From NCBI GenBank assembly GCA_947493165.1, contig CANLPY010000002.1, forward strand, positions 186,001 to 250,000: a stretch of 64,000 bases of DNA, given 5' to 3'. Within the stretch, counting starts at the first letter, position 1. Each line of letters begins with the position of its first letter. Positions 56,079-64,000 of the stretch are shown here, piece by piece. The notes under the pieces were generated by a model. That model was not told the DNA's origin, did no database searches, and was given only the letters and a program-made list of their open reading frames with translations. The translations under genes and the position numbers were made by a program. Source of the DNA: an uncultured Erythrobacter sp. (GTDB taxonomy: Bacteria > Pseudomonadota > Alphaproteobacteria > Sphingomonadales > Sphingomonadaceae).

Positions 56079-58637
56079 ATGCGCACTCAATCGATCAAAT
56101 CAGCTGCGGCGCTGGGCGCCAGCCTTATAGTTATGGGCTGCACGCAAAGCACTACCGCTGATCGCGTGCAATCTGTTGCGTCATCGGCTTCGCAAGCTGC
56201 GGCCCCGCAAGCAGAAGTCACAGCGGCCACCATCAACCCTGAAATCTGGCCCAAACTGACGCCTGCCCCGCTTGATCCCGCGATTGAGGCGCGCATTGAT
56301 TCAATCATGGCGCAAATGACGCTGGAACAGAAAGTCGGTCAGACGATCCAAGCCGATTCTGCCTCTGTTACGGTCGACGAGGTCAAGCAGTATCGTTTGG
56401 GATCAGTGCTGAGCGGCGGTAACTCTGCGCCAGGCCCCCTGCCCTATGCGGCAACGCAAGAATGGCTGGAACTGGCTGACGAATATTGGAACGCGTCAAA
56501 CGATCCTGAGGGGGTGGAAATCGCCATTCCTGTGATCTGGGGCATTGATGCCGTTCACGGTCACGCGAACCTTTTGGGCGCAACCATCTTTCCGCATAAC
56601 GTTGGCTTAGGGGCAGCGCGCGATCCCGATCTGATTGAACGGATTATGGCCGCGACAGCCCGCGAACTGGTAGTTTCGGGCCATGACTGGACGTTTGCGC
56701 CGACCCTTGCGGTACCGCGAGATGATCGCTGGGGGCGCGGATATGAAGGGTTTTCGGAAGATCCAAAGATCGTCGTCTCATATTCGGATCGGATCGTAGA
56801 GGGCCTGCAAGGCTCCTATGGCGAAGCTGACTTTATGGCCCCAGGCAAAATCCTTTCCGCCGCAAAACACTATATCGGTGATGGCGCAACCGATGACGGA
56901 CGCGATCAAGGCGATGCAAGCATCAGCGAAGAGGAATTGCGCGATATCCACGCGGTTGGCTATCTGCCCGCACTCGATGCACAAGTGCAAACCGTCATGG
57001 TGTCGTTCTCCAGCTGGCAGAATATCAAGATGACCGGAAACAAAGCGCTGATCACAGATGTGTTGAAAGGCCGGATGGGTTTCAACGGCTTCGTCATCAG
57101 CGATTGGAACGCGCACGGCCAAATCCCAGGTTGTTCTAACTCTGATTGCCCAGAGGCATTCAACGCAGGAATAGACATGTTCATGGCGCCTGATAGCTGG
57201 CGCGGTCTGTACGAAACCACGCTAGCCCACGCGAAATCTGGCCGCATCCCAATGGCAAGGCTGGATGATGCGGTGCGCCGCATTCTGCGTGTGAAGCTGA
57301 ATTACGGATTGTTCGATCGCGGCGCGCCAAGCACCCGCGCAGATGCGGGCAATGTCAGTCTGCTCGCCAATGCTGAACACCGCGCTATTGCGCGTGAAGC
57401 CGTGCGCAAATCGCTGGTCCTACTTAAAAACAACGGTTCTGTTCTGCCATTGAGCGGCGCGCAAAAGGTGCTCGTCGTTGGTGATGGGGCCAACAGTATC
57501 GCCAAATCCTCTGGCGGCTGGACCTTGTCATGGCAGGGCGGCACACACACCAATGATGAATTTCCCAACGGACAAACAATCTTGTCGGGCATTCGCGAGG
57601 CTGTTGCCAAAGCTGGCGGCGAAGTGATTTACGATACCGATGGCACTGGCAACCACGATGCGGATGTTGTGATCGCGGTTTATGGCGAAGATGCCTATGC
57701 CGAATTCCAAGGCGACCGGCCGCATGTCGGTTTTATCGATCAGGGTTTCGACACCGGCCTGCTCAAAAGCTATCAGGATAAGGGGATGCCGGTGGTTTCG
57801 GTGTTTCTTTCCGGCCGCCCAATGTGGACCAATCCGCAAATCAACGCCTCTGATGCATTCGTGGCCGCATGGCTGCCCGGCAGCGAGGGGGCGGGCGTAA
57901 GCGACATGCTGTTTGAAAGCGAAGCGGGCTATGATTTTACCGGCAGGCTTTCTTTCTCGTGGCCAAAGCTGGCGACTCAAGCGACGATTAATGTAGGCGA
58001 TGCTGACTACGATCCGCTGTTCGCTTATGGTTACGGCCTCAGCCTCTCAGATACGAGCACGCTGGCGCAGCTTTCTGAGGATGCGGGTATTGATTTGAAC
58101 GGTAACGCGTCTGCCGATGTTCTTTTCGCAGCGGGCAGTTCACCTAACCCATGGTCGCTCTATGGCGTGATCGCGGGAGCGCAAACGCGCTTAAACTCCA
58201 CCTCATGGGATGGCGGCGCGCTGAATGTCAGCGGGACGGATCGTTTGGCTCAAGAGGATTCGCTGGCAATCCGCTGGGCCTCCGCTGAACCCTATATGCG
58301 TATCGGATCGCAGGCACCTGTAGACTTCACACGCCAATCGAACGGCGCGATGGAACTGGCGTTTTTCGTCCGCAATCTTGGCGAAGCTCCGGCGCAAATG
58401 CGGGTCGCGATGGGCTGCGAAGATGGCAGCGAATGCGGCGCTGCCCTGCCGGTAACAGTGCGTTCGAGCGAATGGCGCGAAGTGCGGTTGTCGCTTGCAT
58501 GTTTTGCTGATCTTGGCGCTGATCTCAGCACGCTCAGCACGGGCATGGTACTACGTTCGAGTGGCCCGGCAAACATCGGCATTTCCGACATCCGTTTGGC
58601 ACCTGATATAGATGCGACCCGCACTTGCTCATTCTAA
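56079..58637 (+). CDS. Glycoside hydrolase family 3 lipoprotein (beta-glucosidase/exo-glucanase)
   Basis: An 852-residue exported enzyme releasing glucose or short units from beta-glucans. ATG 56079 follows GGAGAGAGA and starts a lipoprotein signal with lipobox VMGC (Cys near 21). Domain 1 has GIDAVHGHANLLGATIFPHN and GRGYEGFSEDPKIV; the nucleophile is the Asp in GFVISDWNAHGQIPG. Domain 2 has VRKSLVLLKNNGSVLPL and DGANSIAKSSGGWTLSWQGG. The last 190 residues form an extra beta domain, as in the 1,4-beta-D-glucan glucohydrolases of Caulobacter-type bacteria. The upstream in-frame start codon has no signal peptide, so I reject it. It is followed by gluconokinase. Confidence 0.92.
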   Translation: MRTQSIKSAAALGASLIVMGCTQSTTADRVQSVASSASQAAAPQAEVTAATINPEIWPKLTPAPLDPAIEARIDSIMAQMTLEQKVGQTIQADSASVTVDEVKQYRLGSVLSGGNSAPGPLPYAATQEWLELADEYWNASNDPEGVEIAIPVIWGIDAVHGHANLLGATIFPHNVGLGAARDPDLIERIMAATARELVVSGHDWTFAPTLAVPRDDRWGRGYEGFSEDPKIVVSYSDRIVEGLQGSYGEADFMAPGKILSAAKHYIGDGATDDGRDQGDASISEEELRDIHAVGYLPALDAQVQTVMVSFSSWQNIKMTGNKALITDVLKGRMGFNGFVISDWNAHGQIPGCSNSDCPEAFNAGIDMFMAPDSWRGLYETTLAHAKSGRIPMARLDDAVRRILRVKLNYGLFDRGAPSTRADAGNVSLLANAEHRAIAREAVRKSLVLLKNNGSVLPLSGAQKVLVVGDGANSIAKSSGGWTLSWQGGTHTNDEFPNGQTILSGIREAVAKAGGEVIYDTDGTGNHDADVVIAVYGEDAYAEFQGDRPHVGFIDQGFDTGLLKSYQDKGMPVVSVFLSGRPMWTNPQINASDAFVAAWLPGSEGAGVSDMLFESEAGYDFTGRLSFSWPKLATQATINVGDADYDPLFAYGYGLSLSDTSTLAQLSEDAGIDLNGNASADVLFAAGSSPNPWSLYGVIAGAQTRLNSTSWDGGALNVSGTDRLAQEDSLAIRWASAEPYMRIGSQAPVDFTRQSNGAMELAFFVRNLGEAPAQMRVAMGCEDGSECGAALPVTVRSSEWREVRLSLACFADLGADLSTLSTGMVLRSSGPANIGISDIRLAPDIDATRTCSF

Positions 58638-58656
58638 GCGGGCTTTGCCGCCCAGC

Positions 58657-59157
58657 ATGACGACACAGCGCTTGATCGTCATCATGGGGCCAAGCGGCTG
58701 CGGAAAATCCAGCGTCGCAGCGAGTCTGGCAGAAGCACGGCAACTTACCATGCTCGAAGGGGATGACTTTCACCCGGATGAGAATGTCGCAAAAATGGCC
58801 GATGGCATCGCGCTGAATGATAGAGATCGCGCAGCGTGGCTCGATAATCTAATGGCGGCGATCAACACCTCTACTGCCACCACGCTTGTGCTCGCTTGCT
58901 CTGCATTGACGTCTTACGTGCAGCGGCGCCTAACATCAGGGACGCCGCGCCAAGTGATATTCGCCTTGCTCGATGCGCCTAAGGATGTTTTGGCGGAGCG
59001 ATTAACAGGGCGCGCCGATCACTTCATGCCTGCCAGTCTTCTGGATAGCCAACTTGCAGCGCTGAGCCCGCCCGTTAATGCAATCCGCATCGATGCAACC
59101 GGAACCGTTGAGGCAATCACTGCGCACTTGCGCGAGCGGTTAAACCAGCAGACCTAA
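58657..59157 (+). CDS. gntK: Gluconokinase
   Basis: A 166-residue P-loop kinase phosphorylating D-gluconate to 6-phosphogluconate. The motifs are VIMGPSGCGKSSVA, LEGDDFHPDENVAKMADGI and ALNDRDRAAWL, then CSALTSYVQRRL and RADHFMPASLLDSQ, all diagnostic for GntK. ATG 58657 gives the standard length; the longer frame begins inside GH3. It is 19 bp after the GH3 gene, so gluconate use is coupled to glucan cleavage. The 3' end overlaps the convergent gntP gene by 18 bp. Confidence 0.95.
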   Translation: MTTQRLIVIMGPSGCGKSSVAASLAEARQLTMLEGDDFHPDENVAKMADGIALNDRDRAAWLDNLMAAINTSTATTLVLACSALTSYVQRRLTSGTPRQVIFALLDAPKDVLAERLTGRADHFMPASLLDSQLAALSPPVNAIRIDATGTVEAITAHLRERLNQQT

Positions 59158-60474
59158 CGCTAAGACCATCACAAACCCGACAAGTCCGACCAGCGTTGAG
59201 GCGATTGTCCATGTGCGCAAAGTTTCCCCTTCGCTCAGGCGGAAATAGCGCGACACCAGCCAGAAACCGCTGTCATTGACATGGCTGACCACGCTGGCAC
59301 CTGCCGCAATCGCAATGACCATGCGCGCAAGATCCCAGCCTTCAAGTCCAGCAGCAACTGCCAGCGGCGCGCTTAGACCCGCTGCGGTCAACATCGCGAC
59401 CGTGGCTGAGCCTTGCGCTACTCGTACAATCGCAGCCAAGGCAAAGCCTGCAATGATCGGCCCAATGCCAAAACCTGCAAAGCTTTCCGCGAGTATCTTT
59501 CCCGCACCGGTATCCACCAGCACTTGCTTGAATGCGCCGCCAGCACCTGTCACCAACAGGATTACGGCAGTGGGTTCAAAGGCGCGCGACAAGCCCTCTT
59601 TCAAACGCAGCTGCCCCGCCGCATCATCCGCTTTCAGCGCAACAGCCGCCACTGCGCAGCCGATGAGCAGAGCGACAAATGGGTGACCGATAAAGGCCAG
59701 CAATGCAGGCGGATTGCCAAATTGCGCAGCCAATGCGGAGGCGACAATCAGCAGCAGTGGGATCGCCACAACCAAGGCGGCTTTCGTCGCAAGCGCAATG
59801 TTGACAGGTGCTCCTTCAGCAATCTGATCAAGCGATCCATCTGCTGATGGCAACCAGCCCAATTTCTCCGCAACGCGCGTGTAGTGCGGCCCGGCGATCA
59901 GCATAGCGGGGATCCCGGCGACCAGCCCGCAAATGATTACCAGCCCAAGATCTGCCGAAAGGATCTCGGCAACCGCCACTGGTCCAGGCGTAGGCGGGAT
60001 AAAGGCATGGGCGGTCGCCAAGCCGGCGAGCAAGGGCAGGCCGAAATATATCGCCGGTTTGCCCGCGCGCCGGGCTAATGCTTGAACCAGCGGGAACAGC
60101 AAAATCAGGCCAACGTCGAAGAATACCGGAATGGCGATCACTAAGCCGACAAAGCCCGTCGCAATTCCAGCTGGGCCTGCGGGCCTGTTGCCGATTACCG
60201 TGCGCGCCAGTGCCGCAGCGCCTCCGCTTGCCTCCAGATACACGCCCAACAACGCGCCAAGGCCAACAATTACCGCGATAAAGCCCAGCACCCCGGCAAA
60301 CCCATTCGTCACCGCCTCGATCACGGCTTCGGGTGACAGGCCGGCCATCAGGCCCGTTGCCAGCGCGGCCACCAACAAGGCAGCAAAGGCGTTTACGCGC
60401 CGCACCAAGATCAGGATCAAAAGCGCAGCTACGCCCGCAAATGTAGCGAGCAATGGGTTGCCGACAAACGTCAC
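59140..60474 (-). CDS. gntP: GntP-family gluconate permease
   Basis: A 444-residue inner-membrane gluconate:H+ symporter. Family segments include IGNRPAGPAGIATGFVGLVI, IPVFFDVGLILLFPLVQALA, GLATAHAFIPPTPGPVAVAE, FGIGPIIAGFALAAIVRVAQ and SATVAMLTAAGL. The start is GTG 60474, sharing one base with the stop of the lipoprotein gene upstream. It is the third gene of an operon beginning at operator site 3 and would import gluconate made in the periplasm by the GMC enzyme and the lactonase. Confidence 0.93.
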   Translation of the reverse strand: MTFVGNPLLATFAGVAALLILILVRRVNAFAALLVAALATGLMAGLSPEAVIEAVTNGFAGVLGFIAVIVGLGALLGVYLEASGGAAALARTVIGNRPAGPAGIATGFVGLVIAIPVFFDVGLILLFPLVQALARRAGKPAIYFGLPLLAGLATAHAFIPPTPGPVAVAEILSADLGLVIICGLVAGIPAMLIAGPHYTRVAEKLGWLPSADGSLDQIAEGAPVNIALATKAALVVAIPLLLIVASALAAQFGNPPALLAFIGHPFVALLIGCAVAAVALKADDAAGQLRLKEGLSRAFEPTAVILLVTGAGGAFKQVLVDTGAGKILAESFAGFGIGPIIAGFALAAIVRVAQGSATVAMLTAAGLSAPLAVAAGLEGWDLARMVIAIAAGASVVSHVNDSGFWLVSRYFRLSEGETLRTWTIASTLVGLVGFVMVLALGLLV

Positions 60475-62324
60475 TATTGCGCTCCGACCCGGCTTAACAG
60501 GAGCACTCGATCAGTCTCGCTCGGCTGTCCGAAAACCTGCTTTAAGTCGCTGTTTGGCGACAGTTCGATCTGCTGCGCCGCGTCATCCCAATTGCCCGAG
60601 ACCGGATCGAAGCTGCGCGCAATATAACGACCAGCAACAACCGCACCGGCTGCGATTTGCGGGGTCTCAGCGCTCCAATAGATCGCGTAGGTCCGCCCCG
60701 GATCAGCCAAACAATAAGCAGGCCCCTCGCATGGCTGCATCGCAGTGTATTCAAGCTCGCTGTCAAAGAAACCGAGCGCGATGCGCGTTTGCGACCACAG
60801 GTTTGCACGGCTGCGCCAATCCTCCGTCGTAAGATCATTGCCCTTTTGATGCGCGCCAAAATACCATTCCACGCCCGCGCCGCCTGCAAGCAAAGTGCCC
60901 CATAATGCGTGACGACGAAGGCTGTCATGCGCGGGATCATCCTCATCCGCACGCGCGCCAACCGGCCATTTGCCGATTTCGTCCATAGTGATCGCCCAAC
61001 TTTGCCCGGCGCTTTCAGATTGATTCATCCACTTGCGCACTTCGGCATTTACAGTCTCGCGCTCAGCCACCTGAAATGACAATCCATCAAGCGTTGGGTG
61101 ACCCAGCAGAGGTGTGAGAATAGCATCCTTATCAGCAGCTTCGGCATGGGTGTGGAGCAGAACGGGGTGCTGATAGGGATCATTGGCTGCAAAATAATCT
61201 GCCATCGCCATGCGCTGCGCATCTGTTTGCCCCTCGGGCCGCCAATGCACAGGGCCGTTTTCTTCGCCCAAATTCCAAAACAGCCCCGGATGATGCGCAA
61301 ACCGAGCAATCAATTCGTTGAAGTATAGCCCGCGCAGCCGCCCAGTGTCGCCGCCATCAAGCAGCAATTCGTTCTCAGTTTCCTGCACTACGATATGCAG
61401 CGCAATGCCGCGCGCTTGCATGTGCCGAAAGACAATCTCCCATTGCGCCAGCTTGCTCACATCGAACCGCGTGGGATCGTTGGGGTTGATCCAGGGCCAC
61501 ACGTCTTTGCCATCGCCATCGACGTTTAACGTTAGGAAGTAGGCCGCATTCATACCTTGATCGGCGAGGTAATTGATCGCCCCGATCAACCCCTTGCCCT
61601 TGGTGCCTTGCCATACGGGATCGCCAGCGCGCCAATCGCGCGCGTGCGGCGCAAAGCCATGGATCATGCCGCCTGCATCGGATTCGCCATCTCTGGCGTT
61701 GTCAGCCACGCGGTATGTGCCGTCAAAATCAACGAAGGCTAGCAGGTTTTCAGGGCTGTTCGCCCCGCCTTTAAGCCACGGCCTACCTGCGCCGCTGACG
61801 CGGAAATAGCGTCCGTCCTGCACGATCTTTCCATCAGCATAGAAACCTGTCGCATCATCAGCGGGAGGCGCGACAATAAAGCGGCCTTGCCACTCGCCAA
61901 GTGTTTCGGCGCTCGCTGGCGCGGCAGAGGAGATCGCTGCATCATCTGCTTGCACCAACCGCGCGCTGTAACGCCACTCACCTACCTCATCGGGCATAAA
62001 ACGTGCGCGCCAGATAGCGCCTGCATCAGCGCCTGTCTCCGCTGCATTGCCATCAGCGGCAAAGAACCCGCGAACGGCGACGTCACGCTCATCATGCGTG
62101 AACACAACCTCCAGCCGCATATCCGTGAACGGGTTAAGCGCGCCGTCTTCCCCCGCCTCAGGGCCTTCAAAATCAAGCGTCACCGGCTGCCATTGCTGAT
62201 GCGCAATTGCGCTCGCCGAAGACGCGCTTTGCGGGCTTAGGGCAGGATTTACGCAAGCGGACACCGCGAACAGGCCCGCCATCAGAAACGCGAATTTAGC
62301 GCCGATACCTTTCAATGTTTGCAC
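60474..62324 (-). CDS. DUF5060-type lipoprotein, putative glycoside hydrolase
   Basis: A 616-residue exported protein. The signal ends in a lipobox (AVSAC). The first 150 residues match the beta-sandwich DUF5060 type (WQPVTLDFEGPEAGEDGALN, FMPDEVGEWRYSARLV). The central part is a TIM-barrel-like domain with RPWLKGGANSPENLLAF, AAYFLTLNVDGDGKDVWPWI, LFWNLGEENGPVHW (candidate catalytic Glu) and WAITMDEIGKWP. The last part resembles the small C-terminal beta domain common in these proteins. The start is GTG 62324, immediately after the cupin stop. The substrate is unknown; activity on a glycan of the same regulon is an inference. Confidence 0.82.
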   Translation of the reverse strand: MQTLKGIGAKFAFLMAGLFAVSACVNPALSPQSASSASAIAHQQWQPVTLDFEGPEAGEDGALNPFTDMRLEVVFTHDERDVAVRGFFAADGNAAETGADAGAIWRARFMPDEVGEWRYSARLVQADDAAISSAAPASAETLGEWQGRFIVAPPADDATGFYADGKIVQDGRYFRVSGAGRPWLKGGANSPENLLAFVDFDGTYRVADNARDGESDAGGMIHGFAPHARDWRAGDPVWQGTKGKGLIGAINYLADQGMNAAYFLTLNVDGDGKDVWPWINPNDPTRFDVSKLAQWEIVFRHMQARGIALHIVVQETENELLLDGGDTGRLRGLYFNELIARFAHHPGLFWNLGEENGPVHWRPEGQTDAQRMAMADYFAANDPYQHPVLLHTHAEAADKDAILTPLLGHPTLDGLSFQVAERETVNAEVRKWMNQSESAGQSWAITMDEIGKWPVGARADEDDPAHDSLRRHALWGTLLAGGAGVEWYFGAHQKGNDLTTEDWRSRANLWSQTRIALGFFDSELEYTAMQPCEGPAYCLADPGRTYAIYWSAETPQIAAGAVVAGRYIARSFDPVSGNWDDAAQQIELSPNSDLKQVFGQPSETDRVLLLSRVGAQ

Positions 62325-62810
62325 TTACTGCCCGGGGTCAGGCGGCGTCGGCAGCCCTTGCGAATTCCATTTCCAAAACACGAATGTCAGCGGCACATCG
62401 CCGGTGTTCTTAATACCGTGCAGGTCCCATGCGGCGGCGTAGATCATATCGCCTTGAGTGGCAGGGAATGTCTCTTCACCGACGGTCCATTCTCCGCTTC
62501 CTTCAACCACCATCAGAAATTCTTCTTCGGCATGGCGGTGCGGGGGATGGATTTCTAAGCCCGGATTGATCGTCGCAGTACCGGAAAGCAGATCGCGCGT
62601 GCCAGCTGTCGCGCCTGCGAAATACTCTTTGAAAGTGCCCCATTCTTCGTCCGTGGCTGCGGCAGTTTCTGCGGTGATAACGGTGGTGGCGATATTGGCC
62701 TCAACCGCCTCAACATCATCGGAAACCTCTGCAGCAGGAGCCGCGCATCCAGCCAATAGGCCAACCCCCAACACATTGACCAAGCACACGCCTGCAATAC
62801 GAACTATCAT
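62325..62810 (-). CDS. Cupin-domain lipoprotein
   Basis: A 161-residue exported protein with a lipoprotein signal (lipobox LLAGC) and one cupin domain. The metal-binding motif is PPHRHAEEEFLMVVEGSGEW, with two His and one Glu, and the second motif is GDMIYAAAWDLHGIKN, whose His completes the site. The cupin may bind or isomerise a sugar acid, but this is unproven. It leads the operon with the DUF5060 lipoprotein and gntP. ATG 62810 follows GAGGAGGG, 23 bp from operator site 3. Confidence 0.87.
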   Translation of the reverse strand: MIVRIAGVCLVNVLGVGLLAGCAAPAAEVSDDVEAVEANIATTVITAETAAATDEEWGTFKEYFAGATAGTRDLLSGTATINPGLEIHPPHRHAEEEFLMVVEGSGEWTVGEETFPATQGDMIYAAAWDLHGIKNTGDVPLTFVFWKWNSQGLPTPPDPGQ

Positions 62811-62833
62811 AAACCCTCCTCAAACCCGCTGTT

Positions 62834-62849
62834 TTGATAACGTTGTCAA
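62834..62849. promoter_or_regulatory. LacI-type operator (site 3)
   Basis: TTGATAACGTTGTCAA, a variant of the regulon palindrome with one mismatch in symmetry and the central ACGT dyad intact. It lies between the divergent cupin operon and the acyl-CoA dehydrogenase gene, closer to the cupin start. Confidence 0.7.
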
Positions 62850-62938
62850 ACCACGCTTGCAAGTACAGACAATGGTATGCCGAGCATAGCTGCTTCTCGC
62901 CAGTGGTAAATCATCACGATTTGCGTAAGTTGCGCGCG

Positions 62939-64000
62939 ATGACAGACTGGATCTCTACCGCAGCCGAAACCGCAGCGAAGGCTCAAACCTATTGCGGCCG
63001 CGTTCACTCAAAAGTTGCCGCCAAAGTGCTAACCAATGGCAAAATGGACGCCGCACTCGCTGAGCAGGAACAGCGCGCGCTGCACGGTTATGCATGGATC
63101 GCCACAACGGCAGAAGCGCTTGTTTCAGCAAGCCGTTGGGCAAAGGCGGCAGCTGACAATGGCGAACTGCGTCCAATTGACGAACTATGCCTGAGGATCG
63201 GCTTTGGTGAATATTGCGCGCAGCTCGCCAGCGGTGTGAGCATGAGCGCAAACGAAGTCGTTCGCCCAGCAGAATTTGGTCTTGATGCAGACGCACGCAG
63301 CTTTGCCGAAAGCCCGGCTGCCGCGCGTTTTATGGCCGCTGGCAGCACAGCACAGACCCGCGCAGAGTTCGCGCGAAGGCTGGCCGATGGTGAGCGTCCT
63401 TATGAGAGCTTAGGGGATGAAACACTCGATCTGATCCGCGATCAGTTCCGCACTTTTACCGCAGACCGGATCACACCCAAAGCGCACCGGTGGCATCTGG
63501 ACGACGCGCTGATCCCGATCGAAGTGGTGGACGAAATGGCGCAGCTCGGCGTGTTTGGCGTCTGCATCGCTGAAGAACACGGCGGGCTTGGCCTTGGAAA
63601 GCTGGCCATGGCGCTGGTTTCTGAAGAATTGTCTCGCGGATGGATTTGCGCAGGCTCACTCGGCACACGCTCTGAAATCGCAGGCGAATTGATCGGTGAG
63701 AATGGCACGGATGAGCAAAAAGCGCGCCTTCTACCAAGAATCGCGGATGGTTCGATTCTGCCAACAGCTGTCTTCACTGAACCCGACACAGGCTCGGATC
63801 TTGCCTCTGTCCGCACCCGCGCAAGGCCGCAGCCTGACGGAACTTGGTCGATCGACGGCGCGAAAACCTGGATCACTCATGCCGCGCGCGCCGATTTGAT
63901 GACGGTGCTGTGCCGCACCGATCCCGACAAGCCCGGTTATGGCGGATTGTCCATGCTGCTCGCGGAGAAAACGCGCGGCACAGACGCTGCGCCCTTCCCA
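62939..64000 (+). CDS. mcd: Acyl-CoA dehydrogenase, probably methylsuccinyl-CoA dehydrogenase (cut by window end)
   Basis: The frame is open from ATG 62939 to the end of the window (354 codons), so the carboxy part is missing. A 150-residue helical amino extension (ALAEQEQRALHGYAWIATTA, IGFGEYCAQLASGVSMSANE) precedes the acyl-CoA dehydrogenase core (QLGVFGVCIAEEHGGLGLG, AVFTEPDTGSDLASVRTRAR, DGAKTWITHAARADLM). This extension with the EQEQ-ALHG and GEYxAQ patterns is what I recall from (2S)-methylsuccinyl-CoA dehydrogenase of the ethylmalonyl-CoA pathway for acetyl-CoA assimilation. The start rests on family length; no strong ribosome site is visible. The gene diverges from the cupin operon. 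Confidence 0.75.
   Translation, partial: MTDWISTAAETAAKAQTYCGRVHSKVAAKVLTNGKMDAALAEQEQRALHGYAWIATTAEALVSASRWAKAAADNGELRPIDELCLRIGFGEYCAQLASGVSMSANEVVRPAEFGLDADARSFAESPAAARFMAAGSTAQTRAEFARRLADGERPYESLGDETLDLIRDQFRTFTADRITPKAHRWHLDDALIPIEVVDEMAQLGVFGVCIAEEHGGLGLGKLAMALVSEELSRGWICAGSLGTRSEIAGELIGENGTDEQKARLLPRIADGSILPTAVFTEPDTGSDLASVRTRARPQPDGTWSIDGAKTWITHAARADLMTVLCRTDPDKPGYGGLSMLLAEKTRGTDAAPFP

Overview
The window looks like a chromosomal piece of an aerobic anoxygenic phototrophic alphaproteobacterium, most likely a marine or freshwater member of the Erythrobacteraceae (Sphingomonadales). The evidence is a bchH-bchL-bchM-lhaA-puhA-puhB-puhC-orf-acsF-puhE-hemA block with an oxygen-dependent cyclase (AcsF) and C4-type 5-aminolevulinate synthase, followed by TonB-dependent-receptor and tryptophan-halogenase style carbohydrate genes typical of sphingomonads. 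Base composition is moderately high in GC and even throughout. I saw no insertion sequences, tRNA, rRNA, CRISPR or phage genes.

Region 1 (1-10168, + strand) is the end of a photosynthesis gene cluster: eleven genes with overlapping or nearly touching ends, starting inside bchH and closed by a terminator after hemA. A lipid-anchored pseudoazurin faces it (10190-10765, -).

Region 2 (11097-27381) is housekeeping and accessory metabolism. It holds a periplasmic molybdenum hydroxylase (IorA/IorB type) with its XdhC and MocA maturation factors; a one-polypeptide 5-oxoprolinase coupled to an NRAMP-like transporter that lacks the usual metal-binding residues; KDPG aldolase; a DUF1499 membrane protein; a CDP-alcohol phosphatidyltransferase; a nucleoside transporter; a TVP38/TMEM64-disulfide-reductase fusion; and a SelD-N-terminal-like flavoprotein.

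Region 3 (27829-33534) holds a secreted DUF1800/DUF1501 pair and a pair of acyl-CoA dehydrogenases.

Region 4 (33667-62849) is a large carbohydrate-utilisation locus of about 29 kb. It contains an SSS sugar symporter; a 1060-residue TonB-dependent receptor; three flavin-dependent tryptophan-halogenase-like proteins plus a fourth, degenerate paralogue; a six-gene redox operon (Gfo/Idh dehydrogenase, two TIM-barrel sugar isomerase-like proteins, MFS transporter, Tat-exported small subunit, GMC flavoprotein with an Fe-S type cysteine motif); an operon of exported SMP-30 lactonase, GPH transporter, LacI repressor and GH5 glycosidase; a GH3 glycosidase with gluconokinase; and a cupin lipoprotein, a DUF5060 lipoprotein and a GntP gluconate permease. 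The same 16-bp palindrome (TTGACAACCTTGTCAA, identical at two sites and with close or half-site variants at two more) lies in front of these operons. The locus therefore looks like one LacI-controlled regulon: outer-membrane uptake, beta-glucan-type hydrolysis, periplasmic oxidation to a lactone or aldonate, import by GntP and phosphorylation for the Entner-Doudoroff route, whose aldolase (eda) lies at 20491-21123. The role of the halogenases is unknown and is the most open question here.

The window ends inside a long acyl-CoA dehydrogenase (62939-64000) that resembles methylsuccinyl-CoA dehydrogenase of the ethylmalonyl-CoA pathway.
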